Positions 8,146-18,333 are shown, numbered from the stretch's first letter. The stretch: 64,000 nt of DNA from Desulfovibrio gilichinskyi (GCF_900177375.1 NZ_FWZU01000003.1:590637-654636), one strand, 5' to 3'. The notes: generated from the sequence alone by a model not told the origin. Numbers and translations: made by a program.

Positions 8146-10521
8146 CTACTTCTTAGTCATCCGATAAACCCCATCCCAAACCTCTCCGGCTGGCACAGGC
8201 GGATTAATTTTGTATTCTTCCGCTCTTTTGCGAAACACTGCGGACGGCGTTACTTTGGTGTCTGTGAACCGTTCATATTTTTCAGCCTCTTTGTATAATT
8301 CAATGGCCTTATCCCATTCAGTCTTGACGTAATGCTCACGTGCCTTGCTGAACAGTTCAAACAGAATCTTTTCGTTTTCGGTGAGGTCGCCTTTCATGGC
8401 GACCAGTTCGTAGATTCTGACCGGCTCGCTTTTGCCGACAACCTGAATGTTATCGATCAGCCTTGCTTCTACCAAGTCCATTACTTTGCATGGTTTTCCG
8501 CTCTCATCTGTCGCATCCATTTCAAGTGTAAAATGGCTGACCGCTGTGAATATGCCGAATTGCTTTGCGCCTTCTTCTAAGCGGGCGGCAAGGTTAACAG
8601 AGTCACCCATCATGGTGTAGTTCATACGCATGGCACTACCCATGTTACCTACTACTATTTCTCCGGTGTTGATGCCGATTCTGGTGCGCATCTTGTGGAC
8701 TACTTTCGGCCATTTTTCATCTGTTGCCCACTCAGCCTCAGGGAATCCTTTGGTGTTTCTGGTGGGATCATCCGGTAATTTCTTTTCCTTGCTCCATTTA
8801 TCACGCAGTTCGTTATTGGCCTGTTGCATGGCAACCGCGACCCGGCAGGCGCGTAGAGCATTATCCGGAACATCCATCGGCGCACCGAAGAAAGCTATGA
8901 TGGCATCACCTTCGTATTTATCGAGGGTTCCTTTGTTATCAATAAGAATATCCGTCATTACCGAGAGGTACTCGTTAAGAAGCTCAACAAGCTGTGTTGC
9001 GGTCAGCTTTTCGGAGAAAGTGGAGAAGCTTTGGATATCTGTAAAATATGCTGTGATTGTTTTTGCTTCGCCGCCAAGTTCCGGCATTTCTCTTTTTGAA
9101 AACATCTCGTCGATAAGTTCCGGCGCCAGATATGATGAAAATGTCGCACGTAAGAATTTTTTCTGTCCTTCTTCACGCCAGAATTTGATTAACGTGAGCG
9201 TGGTGAAATTCAGCCCCAATGTAATCAGAGCGTAGGTAGGAGTAAGGTAAGCGTGATATGTTCTGAAAACAAATAAGGCTCCGGCAACGGTAGCAATGCC
9301 CATTACAGCGATAGGTAAAACAATTAAAAGAGAGCGGGTCCATGTAAGCAGGATGGTCGTTAAAATTCCGGCGGCAAGCAGTATTATAAGTCCCAGTCCG
9401 GGAATCCAGTCCGGGCGGAGCAGAAAGTCTTTTGTGAGGATGTTGTCGATGACCGTAGCGTGAACCTCAACTCCGGGGTAATTGGGGGTGTATGGCGTGA
9501 CTCGTAGATCGCGCAAACCTGCGGCAGATGTGCCCATTAAAACAATTTTACCTTTGAGTTCTTTCTCGCCGATTTTCCCGCTTAAAATGTCGCGTGCACT
9601 GTAATATGGAAACTCACTGACGCCGCCACGGTAACGGACAAGCATCTGCCCTCTTGCGTCAACGGGAATGACTGTTTTGCCCACTCTGATTGATTCAAAT
9701 CCATATTTTGTTGTTTTTGCGATAACACTTTTTTTGTTCATCGCTTTCATAAGCGTCGCAAGAGCCAGACTTGGATATTGTTTTCCGTTCCATGATATGA
9801 TCAGCGGAACTCGCCTTACAACTCCGTCAAAATCAGTAATGGAATTATAAAATCCGCATAATGGTGAAGCCCTTGCAAGTGTTGGCAGGGGGCAGATTGC
9901 ACTTATCGCAGTGCGGGTAAGTTTATCAAGTGATGGTGAATCCTTGGTTCTTATCTGTGAGATAGAAAAAGGTTCTAAGGCACATTCAGAGGAGTGTTCG
10001 TGATGTTCACTGTCTTTTTCGTTAAAATCAAAATAGAAACCAAGCACAAATCTGCCTTGGGCAAGCACATCGGCAAGCACCTGATCGTTGTCCATCAGAC
10101 CTTTAGGCAGTCCTTTAAAGTTGACAGTAACTCCAAGCTCATTTTGAAGACTTTCCTGGATTGTCTGCGGAGAAGTTCTGTCCGGTTCGGCAAGGAGCAT
10201 ATCAAGTCCTGTTGAAAGAGCTCCGGCCTGCTGAATCTTTGCTAATAGCAAAGCCATTCTGTATCGCGGCCACGGCCATTGTCCAAGCGCCGCAAGGCTT
10301 TCTTCATCTATATCAACAATTGCCGGAACATTTGTTTTTTCTCCTACAGAAGATCTGCGCATGAATTCGTCATATATTTTGTAATCAACAAATTGCAGCA
10401 TAGGCGGCCGGAAAATATAGAGGACCGCTACAATAAGTGTCGTCACCATTCCGGTTATGAACAAGAATAATGTATCAGAACTGGAAAATATTTTATAAAG
10501 TCTTTTAGCTGTTTTTAGCAT
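8146..10521 (-). CDS. CHASE2-domain class III adenylate/guanylate cyclase
   Basis: This 791-residue membrane sensor begins with a membrane segment near residues 15-38. A large extracytoplasmic CHASE2 domain follows (ValAspIleAspGlu start, LLAEPDR, ILMGTSAAGLRDLR). Then come three closely spaced membrane segments (~360-440) and a class III cyclase domain (~475-720). The two metal-binding aspartates are in AYFTDIQSF and YEGDAIIAFFG, and the transition-state region is in MMGDSVNLAARLE. About 70 C-terminal residues are TPR-like (AREHYVKTEWDKAIELYKEA). Such proteins convert ATP or GTP to the cyclic nucleotide in response to an external signal. Nucleotide specificity cannot be decided by eye. No clear Shine-Dalgarno lies before ATG 10521. 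Confidence 0.88.
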   Translation of the reverse strand: MLKTAKRLYKIFSSSDTLFLFITGMVTTLIVAVLYIFRPPMLQFVDYKIYDEFMRRSSVGEKTNVPAIVDIDEESLAALGQWPWPRYRMALLLAKIQQAGALSTGLDMLLAEPDRTSPQTIQESLQNELGVTVNFKGLPKGLMDNDQVLADVLAQGRFVLGFYFDFNEKDSEHHEHSSECALEPFSISQIRTKDSPSLDKLTRTAISAICPLPTLARASPLCGFYNSITDFDGVVRRVPLIISWNGKQYPSLALATLMKAMNKKSVIAKTTKYGFESIRVGKTVIPVDARGQMLVRYRGGVSEFPYYSARDILSGKIGEKELKGKIVLMGTSAAGLRDLRVTPYTPNYPGVEVHATVIDNILTKDFLLRPDWIPGLGLIILLAAGILTTILLTWTRSLLIVLPIAVMGIATVAGALFVFRTYHAYLTPTYALITLGLNFTTLTLIKFWREEGQKKFLRATFSSYLAPELIDEMFSKREMPELGGEAKTITAYFTDIQSFSTFSEKLTATQLVELLNEYLSVMTDILIDNKGTLDKYEGDAIIAFFGAPMDVPDNALRACRVAVAMQQANNELRDKWSKEKKLPDDPTRNTKGFPEAEWATDEKWPKVVHKMRTRIGINTGEIVVGNMGSAMRMNYTMMGDSVNLAARLEEGAKQFGIFTAVSHFTLEMDATDESGKPCKVMDLVEARLIDNIQVVGKSEPVRIYELVAMKGDLTENEKILFELFSKAREHYVKTEWDKAIELYKEAEKYERFTDTKVTPSAVFRKRAEEYKINPPVPAGEVWDGVYRMTKK

Positions 10522-10692
10522 ATTAAAAATTGAAAAAGGTTGATTTTTCGCGAGAAAAGTTATTAATAGACAAAGTTAGATAAACCTAATCCTCTGGATT
10601 TTTCAATCTTATTTCTATATTATAGATAGTAATAATTTGATTGTTTTTGCGTAGTACATCGATTTATTTATTCTTTTGGGGAAGGAGCTTTT

Positions 10693-12057
10693 ATGATCCT
10701 TGTTCGTTATCCTGCTCTATTTACGGTTTTTTTTCTTTTTTTTGCATCGGTTGGGGAAGTTGCCGCCCAGACCGAGATGGCGAAAGGAATGACTGCTGGA
10801 ATGACTACAATGAATCCGAATCAGATTGACGGCAAACCTTACCTTGTCAGAATTTTAAAAAATCTTCTATCTACGCATGACAGGATTAAAGCTGCCGAAG
10901 CTCGCGTGGAATCAGCTGAACATCTTGTTTCACAAAGCTGGTCCGGCTGGACTCCAAGTATTGATGCCTCTGTTGAAGGCGGCCGTGAAGAGATTGATAA
11001 ACCCGGCGGCGGAACAAATAAAGGCAGAAACGAAGAAAAAATTAAAGCTACCCAGTTGCTTTATGATTTCGGCGGCGCAACCGGAGGAATTACCCGGGCA
11101 GAAGCTGTTCTTAAAGAATATGAAGCAGCACTTGATCAGACGAAACAGGAATTGATTATTCAGGGAGTTGATGCATATCTCGGGCTTATACGTTCAAGAG
11201 AAATGCTTAAATACGCACTTGAGTCTGAAAACAGTATGAAGCGTCTTTCCGGTATGGAAGAAACTCTTGTTAAACGCGGGGCGGGTCTTTCATATAAAGA
11301 ATTGCAGATTAAGGCGCAGCTCGCAGGAGCTATGTCGTACAGAGTGACAGTTGAAAGGCAGGTGCAGATTGCCCGCAACCGTTTTAAATCAGTATTCGGC
11401 TATACCGTCACCACTGAAGAAATAGATAAGATGGTCCCTGTACATATGCCGGCTACTTACATGCCGGCCTCCATTGATGACGCCATTGCGCAGGCTTACG
11501 AAAAGAATCCTCAGCTTATCCAGCTTAAATATTCAAAAGACGCATATGCAAGTGATGTTGATATTCAGGAAGCAACTTTATTTCCGAAGTTTGAGTTTGC
11601 TGTGGAAGGAAAAAGAAGAGAGCAGGATCAGGGCGCAGACGGCGTAAGAATGGAAAATAAAGCTACTTTGCAAGTAAGTTATTCCGGTTTTTCCGGTATA
11701 GCTGAGTATCAGGGTGCTCAGGCTGCAAAAGCCAATCTGCGAGAAATACGCAAGCAGACTCTTGATGTGAGACGCACGGTTGAAGAAAATGTCAGAAATG
11801 CATGGCTTGAACTGATGACACTTCGTAAGAATGCTGAACTTTACAGAACTCAGGCCAATATTACTGCCGAGTTTCTTGATTTGATCAAGAAAAAGAGAGC
11901 GACCGGAGAACAGGTCGAACTTCTGGATATTTTGGTTGGTGAGCGAGACTACAGTACTGCTACAAGCGCAAGTGTAACGTCTGACATTGATAATATAATT
12001 TTTGCCTACAGACTTCTCTATCAGATGGGGATGATTAACCTAGAAGTATTTGAGTAA
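10693..12057 (+). CDS. TolC-family outer membrane channel of a type I secretion system
   Basis: This 454-residue protein has an N-terminal signal peptide (about 25 residues, ending near EVAAQ) and two related halves rich in long helices, as in TolC. Examples are RIKAAEARVESAEHLVSQSW in the first half and AYEKNPQLIQLKYSKDAY in the second. AAGGAG lies 5 bases before ATG 10693. Only 6 bp separate it from the ABC transporter gene and the HlyD gene overlaps that one, giving a full type I export operon. The channel would carry a substrate across the outer membrane in one step. No RTX adhesin or other obvious substrate gene is in the window. Confidence 0.88.
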   Translation: MILVRYPALFTVFFLFFASVGEVAAQTEMAKGMTAGMTTMNPNQIDGKPYLVRILKNLLSTHDRIKAAEARVESAEHLVSQSWSGWTPSIDASVEGGREEIDKPGGGTNKGRNEEKIKATQLLYDFGGATGGITRAEAVLKEYEAALDQTKQELIIQGVDAYLGLIRSREMLKYALESENSMKRLSGMEETLVKRGAGLSYKELQIKAQLAGAMSYRVTVERQVQIARNRFKSVFGYTVTTEEIDKMVPVHMPATYMPASIDDAIAQAYEKNPQLIQLKYSKDAYASDVDIQEATLFPKFEFAVEGKRREQDQGADGVRMENKATLQVSYSGFSGIAEYQGAQAAKANLREIRKQTLDVRRTVEENVRNAWLELMTLRKNAELYRTQANITAEFLDLIKKKRATGEQVELLDILVGERDYSTATSASVTSDIDNIIFAYRLLYQMGMINLEVFE

Positions 12058-12063
12058 GTTAAG

Positions 12064-13770
12064 ATGCGTGAGTTACTACGCAGGCTGTCACTCGTTCCTT
12101 TTATTGCATTTGAGATTTCTCTAGCCTCGTTGTTTATTAATATTCTTTCTCTTGCTTCACCTATTTTTGTCATACAGGTTCTCAACCGCTATGTAGGCTA
12201 CGGTTTTGACGGGACTTTGATCACCCTTACTTGCGGAGTTTTGATCGCCGGATTTTTAAATCACGGCTTCACCCTCGTGCGGGGCCGTATGGCTTCGGCT
12301 GTTAATGTCGGTCCTGACAGAGCTCTTGCCGAGGCTGTCTTAACCTGCCTTGCCCGTGCGAAAATGAATACTCTCGGCCGCATTCCACCCGCCCGCATCC
12401 ATGAGCTTATGAACGGCTTTCAGGTTGTTCAATCCGGCTATGATGCTTCAGTTATCTGCTCTGTTCTGGATATGCCGTTTTTTCTCATGTTTGTCGGCGC
12501 AGTCTTTTTTCTCAGTCCAGCTATTGCAATCATCACTATCTTTATTGTTTTGTGTTCATATGTTTCAGGGCTGCTAAGTATGCGGCGCGGTAAGGTTTTG
12601 ATGGAAGATATGCGTAATGAATCAATCGCCCACCGTGGTCATCTTTCCAATGCTATCTCCGGGGCGGATACGGTCAGAGCTTTCGGAGGAATCGGACTTC
12701 TTTCAACCGTTCTGGATAGTCAGGTTGAAAAAATTCAAAATATCAAGCGCAACATGGTTCAGAGCGGAACACGGGCGCAGGCTGTGTTGCAAACTCTAAG
12801 CATGTTGCTGCGTGTTTTTGTTTACGCCGTCGGCGCGCGTGAAGTTGTTGCAGGCTCGCTCAGCATGGGAGGGCTCATCGGCGTTTCTATTCTGTCCGGC
12901 AAAGCTCTTTCGGTTTCAGCCTCTTTTATTAAATCACGCAATATGATTGATCAGGCTGCGGAAATGATGGTTTCTTTGCGGGAGTTTATGAACCAGCCGC
13001 TTGAATCTTCAACCGGAACAGTTCTGAATAATTATTCCGGAAGCATTGAATTAAAGGATCTGGGTTTTGCTTATCCCGGTTCCACAGGGCCGCTTTTTGA
13101 AAGACTTTCTGTTGATATTAAAGCTGGAGATATTGTTGTTATTACCGGACATAACGGTTCCGGTAAAACTACTCTGGTCCGTCTGCTACTCGGACTTATT
13201 GACCCGGGCAGAGGGCAGATCCTTGCCGGAGGCGTTGACCTTCGTCAGCTTGCCGCGCCGTGGTGGAGAAGTCAGGTGATGTATCTTCCGCAGGAACCGC
13301 GGTTCTTAAACGCAACAATTAAAGAAAATATCTGCATGAATTGTCCTGATATTGATGATGAGCGAATTGGAAGAATCGTAGACGCTGCGGGGCTGAAAAG
13401 ATACCTCAACACCAGTGTGCAAGGTCTTGAAGCACAGGTTGTTAACGGAGGGCAGGAGCTTGCCGTGGGCATCCGGCGCAGACTCGCTCTTGCTCGTGCT
13501 CTGGCTGTTCATGGCGCGGTATGTGTTCTGGATGAACCGACAGAAGGGTTCGATCCGGAAGGGTTACGGATTATGGATATGGTGATTAAATCTCTTGTAA
13601 ATGCCAAAAAAACTTTGATTATAGTAACGCAGGATGTACGCTTAGCTGAACGTTCTGATGTTTTGATAGATCTCAGCAGCAAGCCTTTACCGACAATTTT
13701 ATATCCATCTAAAGAAAGGCAAAGTCAGGGACGCAGTACCGCAGCTGGTGGAGAAAAAAATGATCAGTAA
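12064..13770 (+). CDS. Type I secretion permease/ATPase (HlyB/LapB type, no C39 domain)
   Basis: This 568-residue half-transporter has about six membrane helices (residues ~15-300) and a C-terminal nucleotide-binding domain. The Walker A (GHNGSGKTT) and Walker B (CVLDEPTEG) are intact. Two usual ATPase motifs are altered: the LSGGQ signature reads LAVGI (about residues 466-470), and the H-loop His position reads Gln in IIVTQD. No N-terminal peptidase-like domain precedes the membrane part. The gene follows the TolC gene by 6 bp and its end overlaps the HlyD start. The family call is clear. Whether this ATPase has normal activity is uncertain because of the two changed motifs. Confidence 0.87.
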   Translation: MRELLRRLSLVPFIAFEISLASLFINILSLASPIFVIQVLNRYVGYGFDGTLITLTCGVLIAGFLNHGFTLVRGRMASAVNVGPDRALAEAVLTCLARAKMNTLGRIPPARIHELMNGFQVVQSGYDASVICSVLDMPFFLMFVGAVFFLSPAIAIITIFIVLCSYVSGLLSMRRGKVLMEDMRNESIAHRGHLSNAISGADTVRAFGGIGLLSTVLDSQVEKIQNIKRNMVQSGTRAQAVLQTLSMLLRVFVYAVGAREVVAGSLSMGGLIGVSILSGKALSVSASFIKSRNMIDQAAEMMVSLREFMNQPLESSTGTVLNNYSGSIELKDLGFAYPGSTGPLFERLSVDIKAGDIVVITGHNGSGKTTLVRLLLGLIDPGRGQILAGGVDLRQLAAPWWRSQVMYLPQEPRFLNATIKENICMNCPDIDDERIGRIVDAAGLKRYLNTSVQGLEAQVVNGGQELAVGIRRRLALARALAVHGAVCVLDEPTEGFDPEGLRIMDMVIKSLVNAKKTLIIVTQDVRLAERSDVLIDLSSKPLPTILYPSKERQSQGRSTAAGGEKNDQ

Positions 13771-15055
13771 TAACAGATCTGAAATTTCCGGAGAAGTTAC
13801 AGCTGCTAACCATTTTTTCCTTTTTTTATGCGTTATCATGTGTGTAGCTTTTTTCGGCTGGGCCTGTCTGTTCAAACTTGATATTGTGAGCCAGGCAGAG
13901 GGAGAAGTTATCCCCAGTTCAAGGCTTAAGCTTGTGCAGCACCTTGAGGGCGGTATCGTATTAAAAATCAATGCCCGGGAAGGTCAATCTGTTTCAAAAG
14001 GGCAGGAGTTGATGGAGCTTGAAGACACCGCCAGTGATTCCAGCGTGGAAGAGCTTGATGTGCGCGTGAAGGGATTGCGGGTAAATATCGCAAGGCTCGA
14101 AGCAGAGGATAAAGGGCTTGATAAACCTGATTACCCAGCAGATATTGTAGAGAATTATCCTAAAATAATAGAACGTTCTCTTAACCTTTTTCAAGTCCGG
14201 AAAGAGCGTCTTATAAATGACCTGCAATCTGAAAAAGAAAAAATAATTCAGCGCGAGCAGGATATTAAGCAGATTACTTCCCGCCAGCGAAATTCCGTGA
14301 CAAGCTTACGACTTTTACGTGAACAGATAGCCATCAGCAAAGGGCTTCTCGATGAAGGATTAACCTCTCGTTATAAGCATTTAGGGTTTCTCAAAGAGGA
14401 ATCATCTTTAAAAAGTTCAATTGATGAAGATGTAGCAAAGCTTGCGAAAGCTCGTTCTGCATTAATGCAGGCGCAAGCGGATATTAATGAAATTACTAAT
14501 TCATATTATGCCGCGGTCAGAGAAGAATTACAGGATGATCGCCGTGAGCTTGAAGAGTTTTCACAGCGGATCAGAAAATTTCAAGACAATTTAAAACGTA
14601 CTGTGATACGATCTCCGGTAAACGGAGTAATAAAAACTTTATATGTTATGAGCGCGGGGGAAGTTGTAAGGCCGGGGTCTACTATTATGGATATAGTGCC
14701 TGCCGGGGATAAACTTGTGATTGAAGCACGTCTTCCCATTGGCGATATAGGGTATGTAAAAGACGGGCAGAAGGCCGTGGTTAAGCTTGCCTCACGGGAT
14801 GCTTCGAGGTTTGGGCATCTTGATGGAAAAGTTGTTAATATCAGTCCTGACGCTGATACCACGCAGCGCGGGGCCATGTATTACAGGGTCCGTATTGAAA
14901 CGGATAAAGACAGTTTTGAGCACGACGGCAATTATTACCGACTCTTTCCGGGGATTCAGGTTATTGCAGGAATTCATATCGGAACGCGCACCGTCATGGA
15001 ATATATTTTAGAACCGTTCATGGGATCGATGAGTTACGCCATGAGGGAGAGATGA
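13760..15055 (+). CDS. HlyD-family membrane fusion protein
   Basis: This ~431-residue periplasmic adaptor has one N-terminal membrane anchor (~residues 15-40), a first lipoyl half (VVSQAEGEV, then HLEGGIVLKI), and long coiled-coil helices. The second lipoyl half (VIRSPVNGVIKTL) and a beta-barrel domain follow. It would bridge the ABC transporter and the TolC channel. I prefer ATG 13760, which has GGTGGAG 6 bases upstream; an in-frame GTG at 13748 would add four residues. It overlaps the ABC gene by 11 bp and the next gene by 4 bp (ATGA), so the four genes are probably one transcript. Confidence 0.88.
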   Translation: MISNNRSEISGEVTAANHFFLFLCVIMCVAFFGWACLFKLDIVSQAEGEVIPSSRLKLVQHLEGGIVLKINAREGQSVSKGQELMELEDTASDSSVEELDVRVKGLRVNIARLEAEDKGLDKPDYPADIVENYPKIIERSLNLFQVRKERLINDLQSEKEKIIQREQDIKQITSRQRNSVTSLRLLREQIAISKGLLDEGLTSRYKHLGFLKEESSLKSSIDEDVAKLAKARSALMQAQADINEITNSYYAAVREELQDDRRELEEFSQRIRKFQDNLKRTVIRSPVNGVIKTLYVMSAGEVVRPGSTIMDIVPAGDKLVIEARLPIGDIGYVKDGQKAVVKLASRDASRFGHLDGKVVNISPDADTTQRGAMYYRVRIETDKDSFEHDGNYYRLFPGIQVIAGIHIGTRTVMEYILEPFMGSMSYAMRER

Positions 15056-16461
15056 GCAAAACTGAGCAGGATGTAACTGTAAAGAAATCTAATCGAGAAG
15101 ATTGGTTGAACTCTTTACCTGAAAATGGGCGTAAAGCTTTTGAGGAAGCTGTTAAAATGTATTCAGCCTCCCGTTACGAAGAAGCCCATAATTTTTATGC
15201 GATGGCTCTTTTATATTCACCTGACGATCCTGTGATTTTGACAAACATGGGAGTTCTCCTCCGGGCTCAGGGTAAGATCAGAGCCGCCGAAGAATGTTAT
15301 CGCAGAGCCTTGGCAATTGATCCTGATTCCCCAGGCTGCTGGACAAATCTCGGGAACGTGCTGCGCAGGCTGGGGAAGCTTAAAGATGCTGCGTACTGTC
15401 ATCGTAAGGCTTTTAAATTAGATAAAAATTTTATTGATGCTTACTACAATTTCGGGCTTACGTTACAAGATTTAGGTAAGCTTGATGAAGCAATCAAGGT
15501 GTATGATTTCTGTTTGAAGGCAAAACCGGGTGATGTCAGAATCAGTTGGGACAGATCGCTGGCATTGCTCTCGAAAGGTGACTTGCTTCAAGGTTTTGAA
15601 GCGTATGAATATCGTTGGTATCGTAATGACTCGATACGGCGTGATTTTAAACAGCCTTTGTGGGATGGTTCGCCCCTAAACGGCCGCAGAATTTTATTGT
15701 ACAGTGAGCAGGGTCTTGGTGATACTCTGCAATTTTGCAGATATGTTGCAGAAGTTGCCAATGCCGGCGGAAAGGTCATTCTGGAATGTCAGAAGGAACT
15801 GGTTTCCTTGCTGAGCGGGCTTGAAGGGCTTGCGGTAATAGTAAGTGCTGGGAAGGAACTTCCTGAATTTGATGTTCAGGCTCCTTTGCTCAGCCTTCCC
15901 CGGATTATGAAACATGATTTAGGGAGTCTTCCATCAAAGTGCCCATACCTGACGCCGCCTTCCGAATCCGGCTTTTCAGTGCATGTGCCGCCGGGAACCA
16001 ATCTTAAAGTAGGGATTGTCTGGGCTGGTCGTGCGACGCATAAAAATGATCATAACCGTTCAGTTGAAATAGAGAATTTTTTTATTTTTTCACGAGTTCC
16101 GGGGGTAATGCTTTATTCTTTGCAAAAGGGTGAGCAGGCGGTTCAAAGGGAAAAGTCTGCATGTGGATTTCTGCTTCGCGAGCTTGCGTCAGGGTGTGAT
16201 GATTTCGGAGATACGGCTAAGGTATTAAGTCAACTTGATCTTGTCATCACAGTTGATACATCCGTAGCTCATCTGGCTGGAGCTCTTGGAATTCCGGTAT
16301 GGGTTGCGATCCCTTACAATTCTGATTGGAGGTGGATGCGTGAACGTACAGATTCTCCGTGGTATCCGTCGATGACATTATTCAGGCAGGAATGTCCTGG
16401 AGATTGGGAACAGGTTTTTAAAAATATGCTGGCGGTTTTGATCAAAAAAGTACGTGCATAA
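15052..16461 (+). CDS. TPR protein with GT9/GT41-like C-terminal domain
   Basis: This 469-residue protein has no signal peptide. Residues ~20-185 hold about four tetratricopeptide repeats (for example ILTNMGVLLRAQGKIRAAEE and CWTNLGNVLRRLGKLKDAA). The rest resembles family 9 heptosyltransferase-like enzymes: ILLYSEQGLGDTLQF, KVGIVWAGRATHKND, and the donor-binding VDTSVAHLAGALGIPVW. ATGA overlap with the hlyD-type gene makes it the last gene of the secretion operon. Such TPR-glycosyltransferases often modify exported or surface proteins. A role in glycosylating the type I substrate is a reasonable guess from position, not shown. The acceptor and sugar are unknown. Confidence 0.75.
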   Translation: MSKTEQDVTVKKSNREDWLNSLPENGRKAFEEAVKMYSASRYEEAHNFYAMALLYSPDDPVILTNMGVLLRAQGKIRAAEECYRRALAIDPDSPGCWTNLGNVLRRLGKLKDAAYCHRKAFKLDKNFIDAYYNFGLTLQDLGKLDEAIKVYDFCLKAKPGDVRISWDRSLALLSKGDLLQGFEAYEYRWYRNDSIRRDFKQPLWDGSPLNGRRILLYSEQGLGDTLQFCRYVAEVANAGGKVILECQKELVSLLSGLEGLAVIVSAGKELPEFDVQAPLLSLPRIMKHDLGSLPSKCPYLTPPSESGFSVHVPPGTNLKVGIVWAGRATHKNDHNRSVEIENFFIFSRVPGVMLYSLQKGEQAVQREKSACGFLLRELASGCDDFGDTAKVLSQLDLVITVDTSVAHLAGALGIPVWVAIPYNSDWRWMRERTDSPWYPSMTLFRQECPGDWEQVFKNMLAVLIKKVRA

Positions 16462-16588
16462 CGTTATCGTAATTGGCGTAGAGTCTAAAACAGTACTAGA
16501 CGTAACAGCTTAGCTGTAATAACTAATATTCATAATATTTTTTTAAATCATATTTGCTATGAGTCTATAACGAGCGGGGTCATTATAA

Positions 16589-17590
16589 ATGTCGAGCAAG
16601 ATCCTTTTGAAAGCCGGAACTAATGAAGTTGAAATTCTTGAACTATATCTTGACGAAGGTACCGGCGACAAAAAGAAGCGTTGGTCCTTCGGGCTTAATG
16701 TAGCCAAAGTTAAAAAAATAATTAAAGAAGATGACTTAAAGAATTTCTCAGGCCGTAAAGACGGAACAAGTAATAAAGTCGGTTCAGGCAAAATAGATAC
16801 ACATAATATCCTTGTTCTGGGGATGTTCGAATTTATGGGATCTGTCATTCCGCTTATCGATCTTAGCGGCTGGCTGAGAATGGATAAAGTGCGCGGTGAA
16901 AACCGGATGGTGCTAATCACTGAATTTAATAATGTGACCAGTGCATTTCTAGTTTCCGGCGTTAACAGAATTCATCGCATAAGCTGGGAAGAACTTGAAT
17001 CATTGCAAGGTGATATGGCTAAGTATGCTGAAGGAACAATTATCGGAACAGTAAAATTGACTGATCCTAATCGTATTCTTCAGGTGCTCGATCTTGAACA
17101 GGCGTTGGATGATTTAAGCCCTGCTAAAGGTGACGCCGTCCTGCTTGATGTTGCTCAGGTTGATGAAGTCTTTTTTAAAGCTCTATGTGCGGACGACTCT
17201 CGTTCTATGCGTAATCTGGTAAAACAGGCTTTGGAGAAAGGCGGTTTTTCCGTGGAAGCCTTTGTTAACGGTAAAGACCTTTGGGATGCCCTTTTGACAT
17301 TTAAAGATAAGTCCGAACGTGAAGGAAAGCCTATTACGGATTATCTCCAGCTTGTTGTTTCCGATATTGAGATGCCGGGTATGGACGGTCATGCCGTGAC
17401 ACGCAGAATCAAGGCTGACCCGATTTTGAAAGAATTGACCGTATTTCTGTTTTCATCACTTATTACTGAGGAATTATTGCACAAAGGAGCTTCTGTAGGA
17501 GCGGATAGACAATATTCTAAACCTCAGATTGCGTCTTTGGTTGCACAGGCATGGGAAGACGCAAATACAATGATGGAGGCTCACCGCTAG
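16589..17590 (+). CDS. cheV: CheV chemotaxis coupling protein (CheW domain + receiver)
   Basis: This 333-residue protein has an N-terminal CheW-like domain (~20-180, with VIPLIDLSGWL and GTVKLTDPNRILQVLDLE) joined to a C-terminal receiver. The receiver shows CADDSRSMRNLV (acidic pair), LVVSDIEMPGMDG (phospho-acceptor Asp) and a conserved Lys in QYSKPQ. CheV couples chemoreceptors to the CheA kinase, and its phosphorylation tunes adaptation. The gene is monocistronic, 127 bp after the secretion operon, and converges with the hcpR-type gene (27 bp between stops). GCGGGG lies about 10 bases before the ATG. Confidence 0.88.
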   Translation: MSSKILLKAGTNEVEILELYLDEGTGDKKKRWSFGLNVAKVKKIIKEDDLKNFSGRKDGTSNKVGSGKIDTHNILVLGMFEFMGSVIPLIDLSGWLRMDKVRGENRMVLITEFNNVTSAFLVSGVNRIHRISWEELESLQGDMAKYAEGTIIGTVKLTDPNRILQVLDLEQALDDLSPAKGDAVLLDVAQVDEVFFKALCADDSRSMRNLVKQALEKGGFSVEAFVNGKDLWDALLTFKDKSEREGKPITDYLQLVVSDIEMPGMDGHAVTRRIKADPILKELTVFLFSSLITEELLHKGASVGADRQYSKPQIASLVAQAWEDANTMMEAHR

Positions 17591-17617
17591 CTAGCGGATG
17601 GGTGGCAGAACCTTTAT

Positions 17618-18298
17618 CTAAAGTTGTTCTTCCCCGCTCGCAATAAGTTCCAGAGATGCCTCATCAATAATTTCGACAGTGTTTTTGTCGACTTTTATCA
17701 ATCCCTGTTCGCTCATTTTCTTAAAAATGCGTGAGAGTGTTTCTTGTATTGTGCCTAGGTATGCGGCTATCTGTCCTTTTTGCAGGTCAAGTTCCAGAAC
17801 ATTTGAGTTCTGAGTTGTTTTCAGCAGCAACAGATAGCTTGCCAGCCTTCCGGGTACTTCTTCAAGGCTGAGGGCGGCTACTTTATTGACCATCTGTCTG
17901 AGCCTTCCTGACAGCAGAGCCAGCATACTCATGGCGAGACTCGAGTCTTCTTTAATTATTCTTTCAAATCTGTCGCGTGAAAAATAGAGCAGCGTTGAGT
18001 CTTCGAGAGCCACTGCGCTTGCGGGATAACTTGTGCCTTGAAAAACAGGTACTTCCCCGAAAATTTCTCCGCACCCGAAAATATGTATGATCTGCTCTTT
18101 ACCGGAAAGTGATTCCCTGTAAATCTTGACCCTGCCATCTTCGACACTGTAAAAGCCGCTGGCATCCTGCCCCATGGAAAAGAGTTGTTCACCGCGAATA
18201 ACTTTTCTGGGGACGGCTATACTCTCCAGTTTTTCCAGCTGGCTTTCCGAAAGTCCTGCAAATAAGTTTATTTGGCCAAGATTATGTGTCTTTTTCAT
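17618..18298 (-). CDS. hcpR: Crp/Fnr-family regulator, probable HcpR
   Basis: This 226-residue protein has a cyclic-nucleotide-type beta-roll (residues ~10-120, GQDASGFYSVEDGRVKIY, GCGEIFGE), a dimer helix, and a winged HTH at the C-terminus (KGQIAAYLGTIQETLSRIF). It lacks the four-Cys iron-sulfur set of Fnr. It is divergent from an iron-sulfur gene set leading to hcp. A TTGAC-N4-GTCAA palindrome precedes hcp and a degenerate one lies in the divergent promoter region. HcpR activates hcp in Desulfovibrio under nitrite/NO stress; that is established for the family. Assignment here rests on context and the sites. Confidence 0.75.
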   Translation of the reverse strand: MKKTHNLGQINLFAGLSESQLEKLESIAVPRKVIRGEQLFSMGQDASGFYSVEDGRVKIYRESLSGKEQIIHIFGCGEIFGEVPVFQGTSYPASAVALEDSTLLYFSRDRFERIIKEDSSLAMSMLALLSGRLRQMVNKVAALSLEEVPGRLASYLLLLKTTQNSNVLELDLQKGQIAAYLGTIQETLSRIFKKMSEQGLIKVDKNTVEIIDEASLELIASGEEQL

Positions 18299-18333
18299 TA
18301 CAACTCACTTTTTCGATTATACAGTCTTACTTT

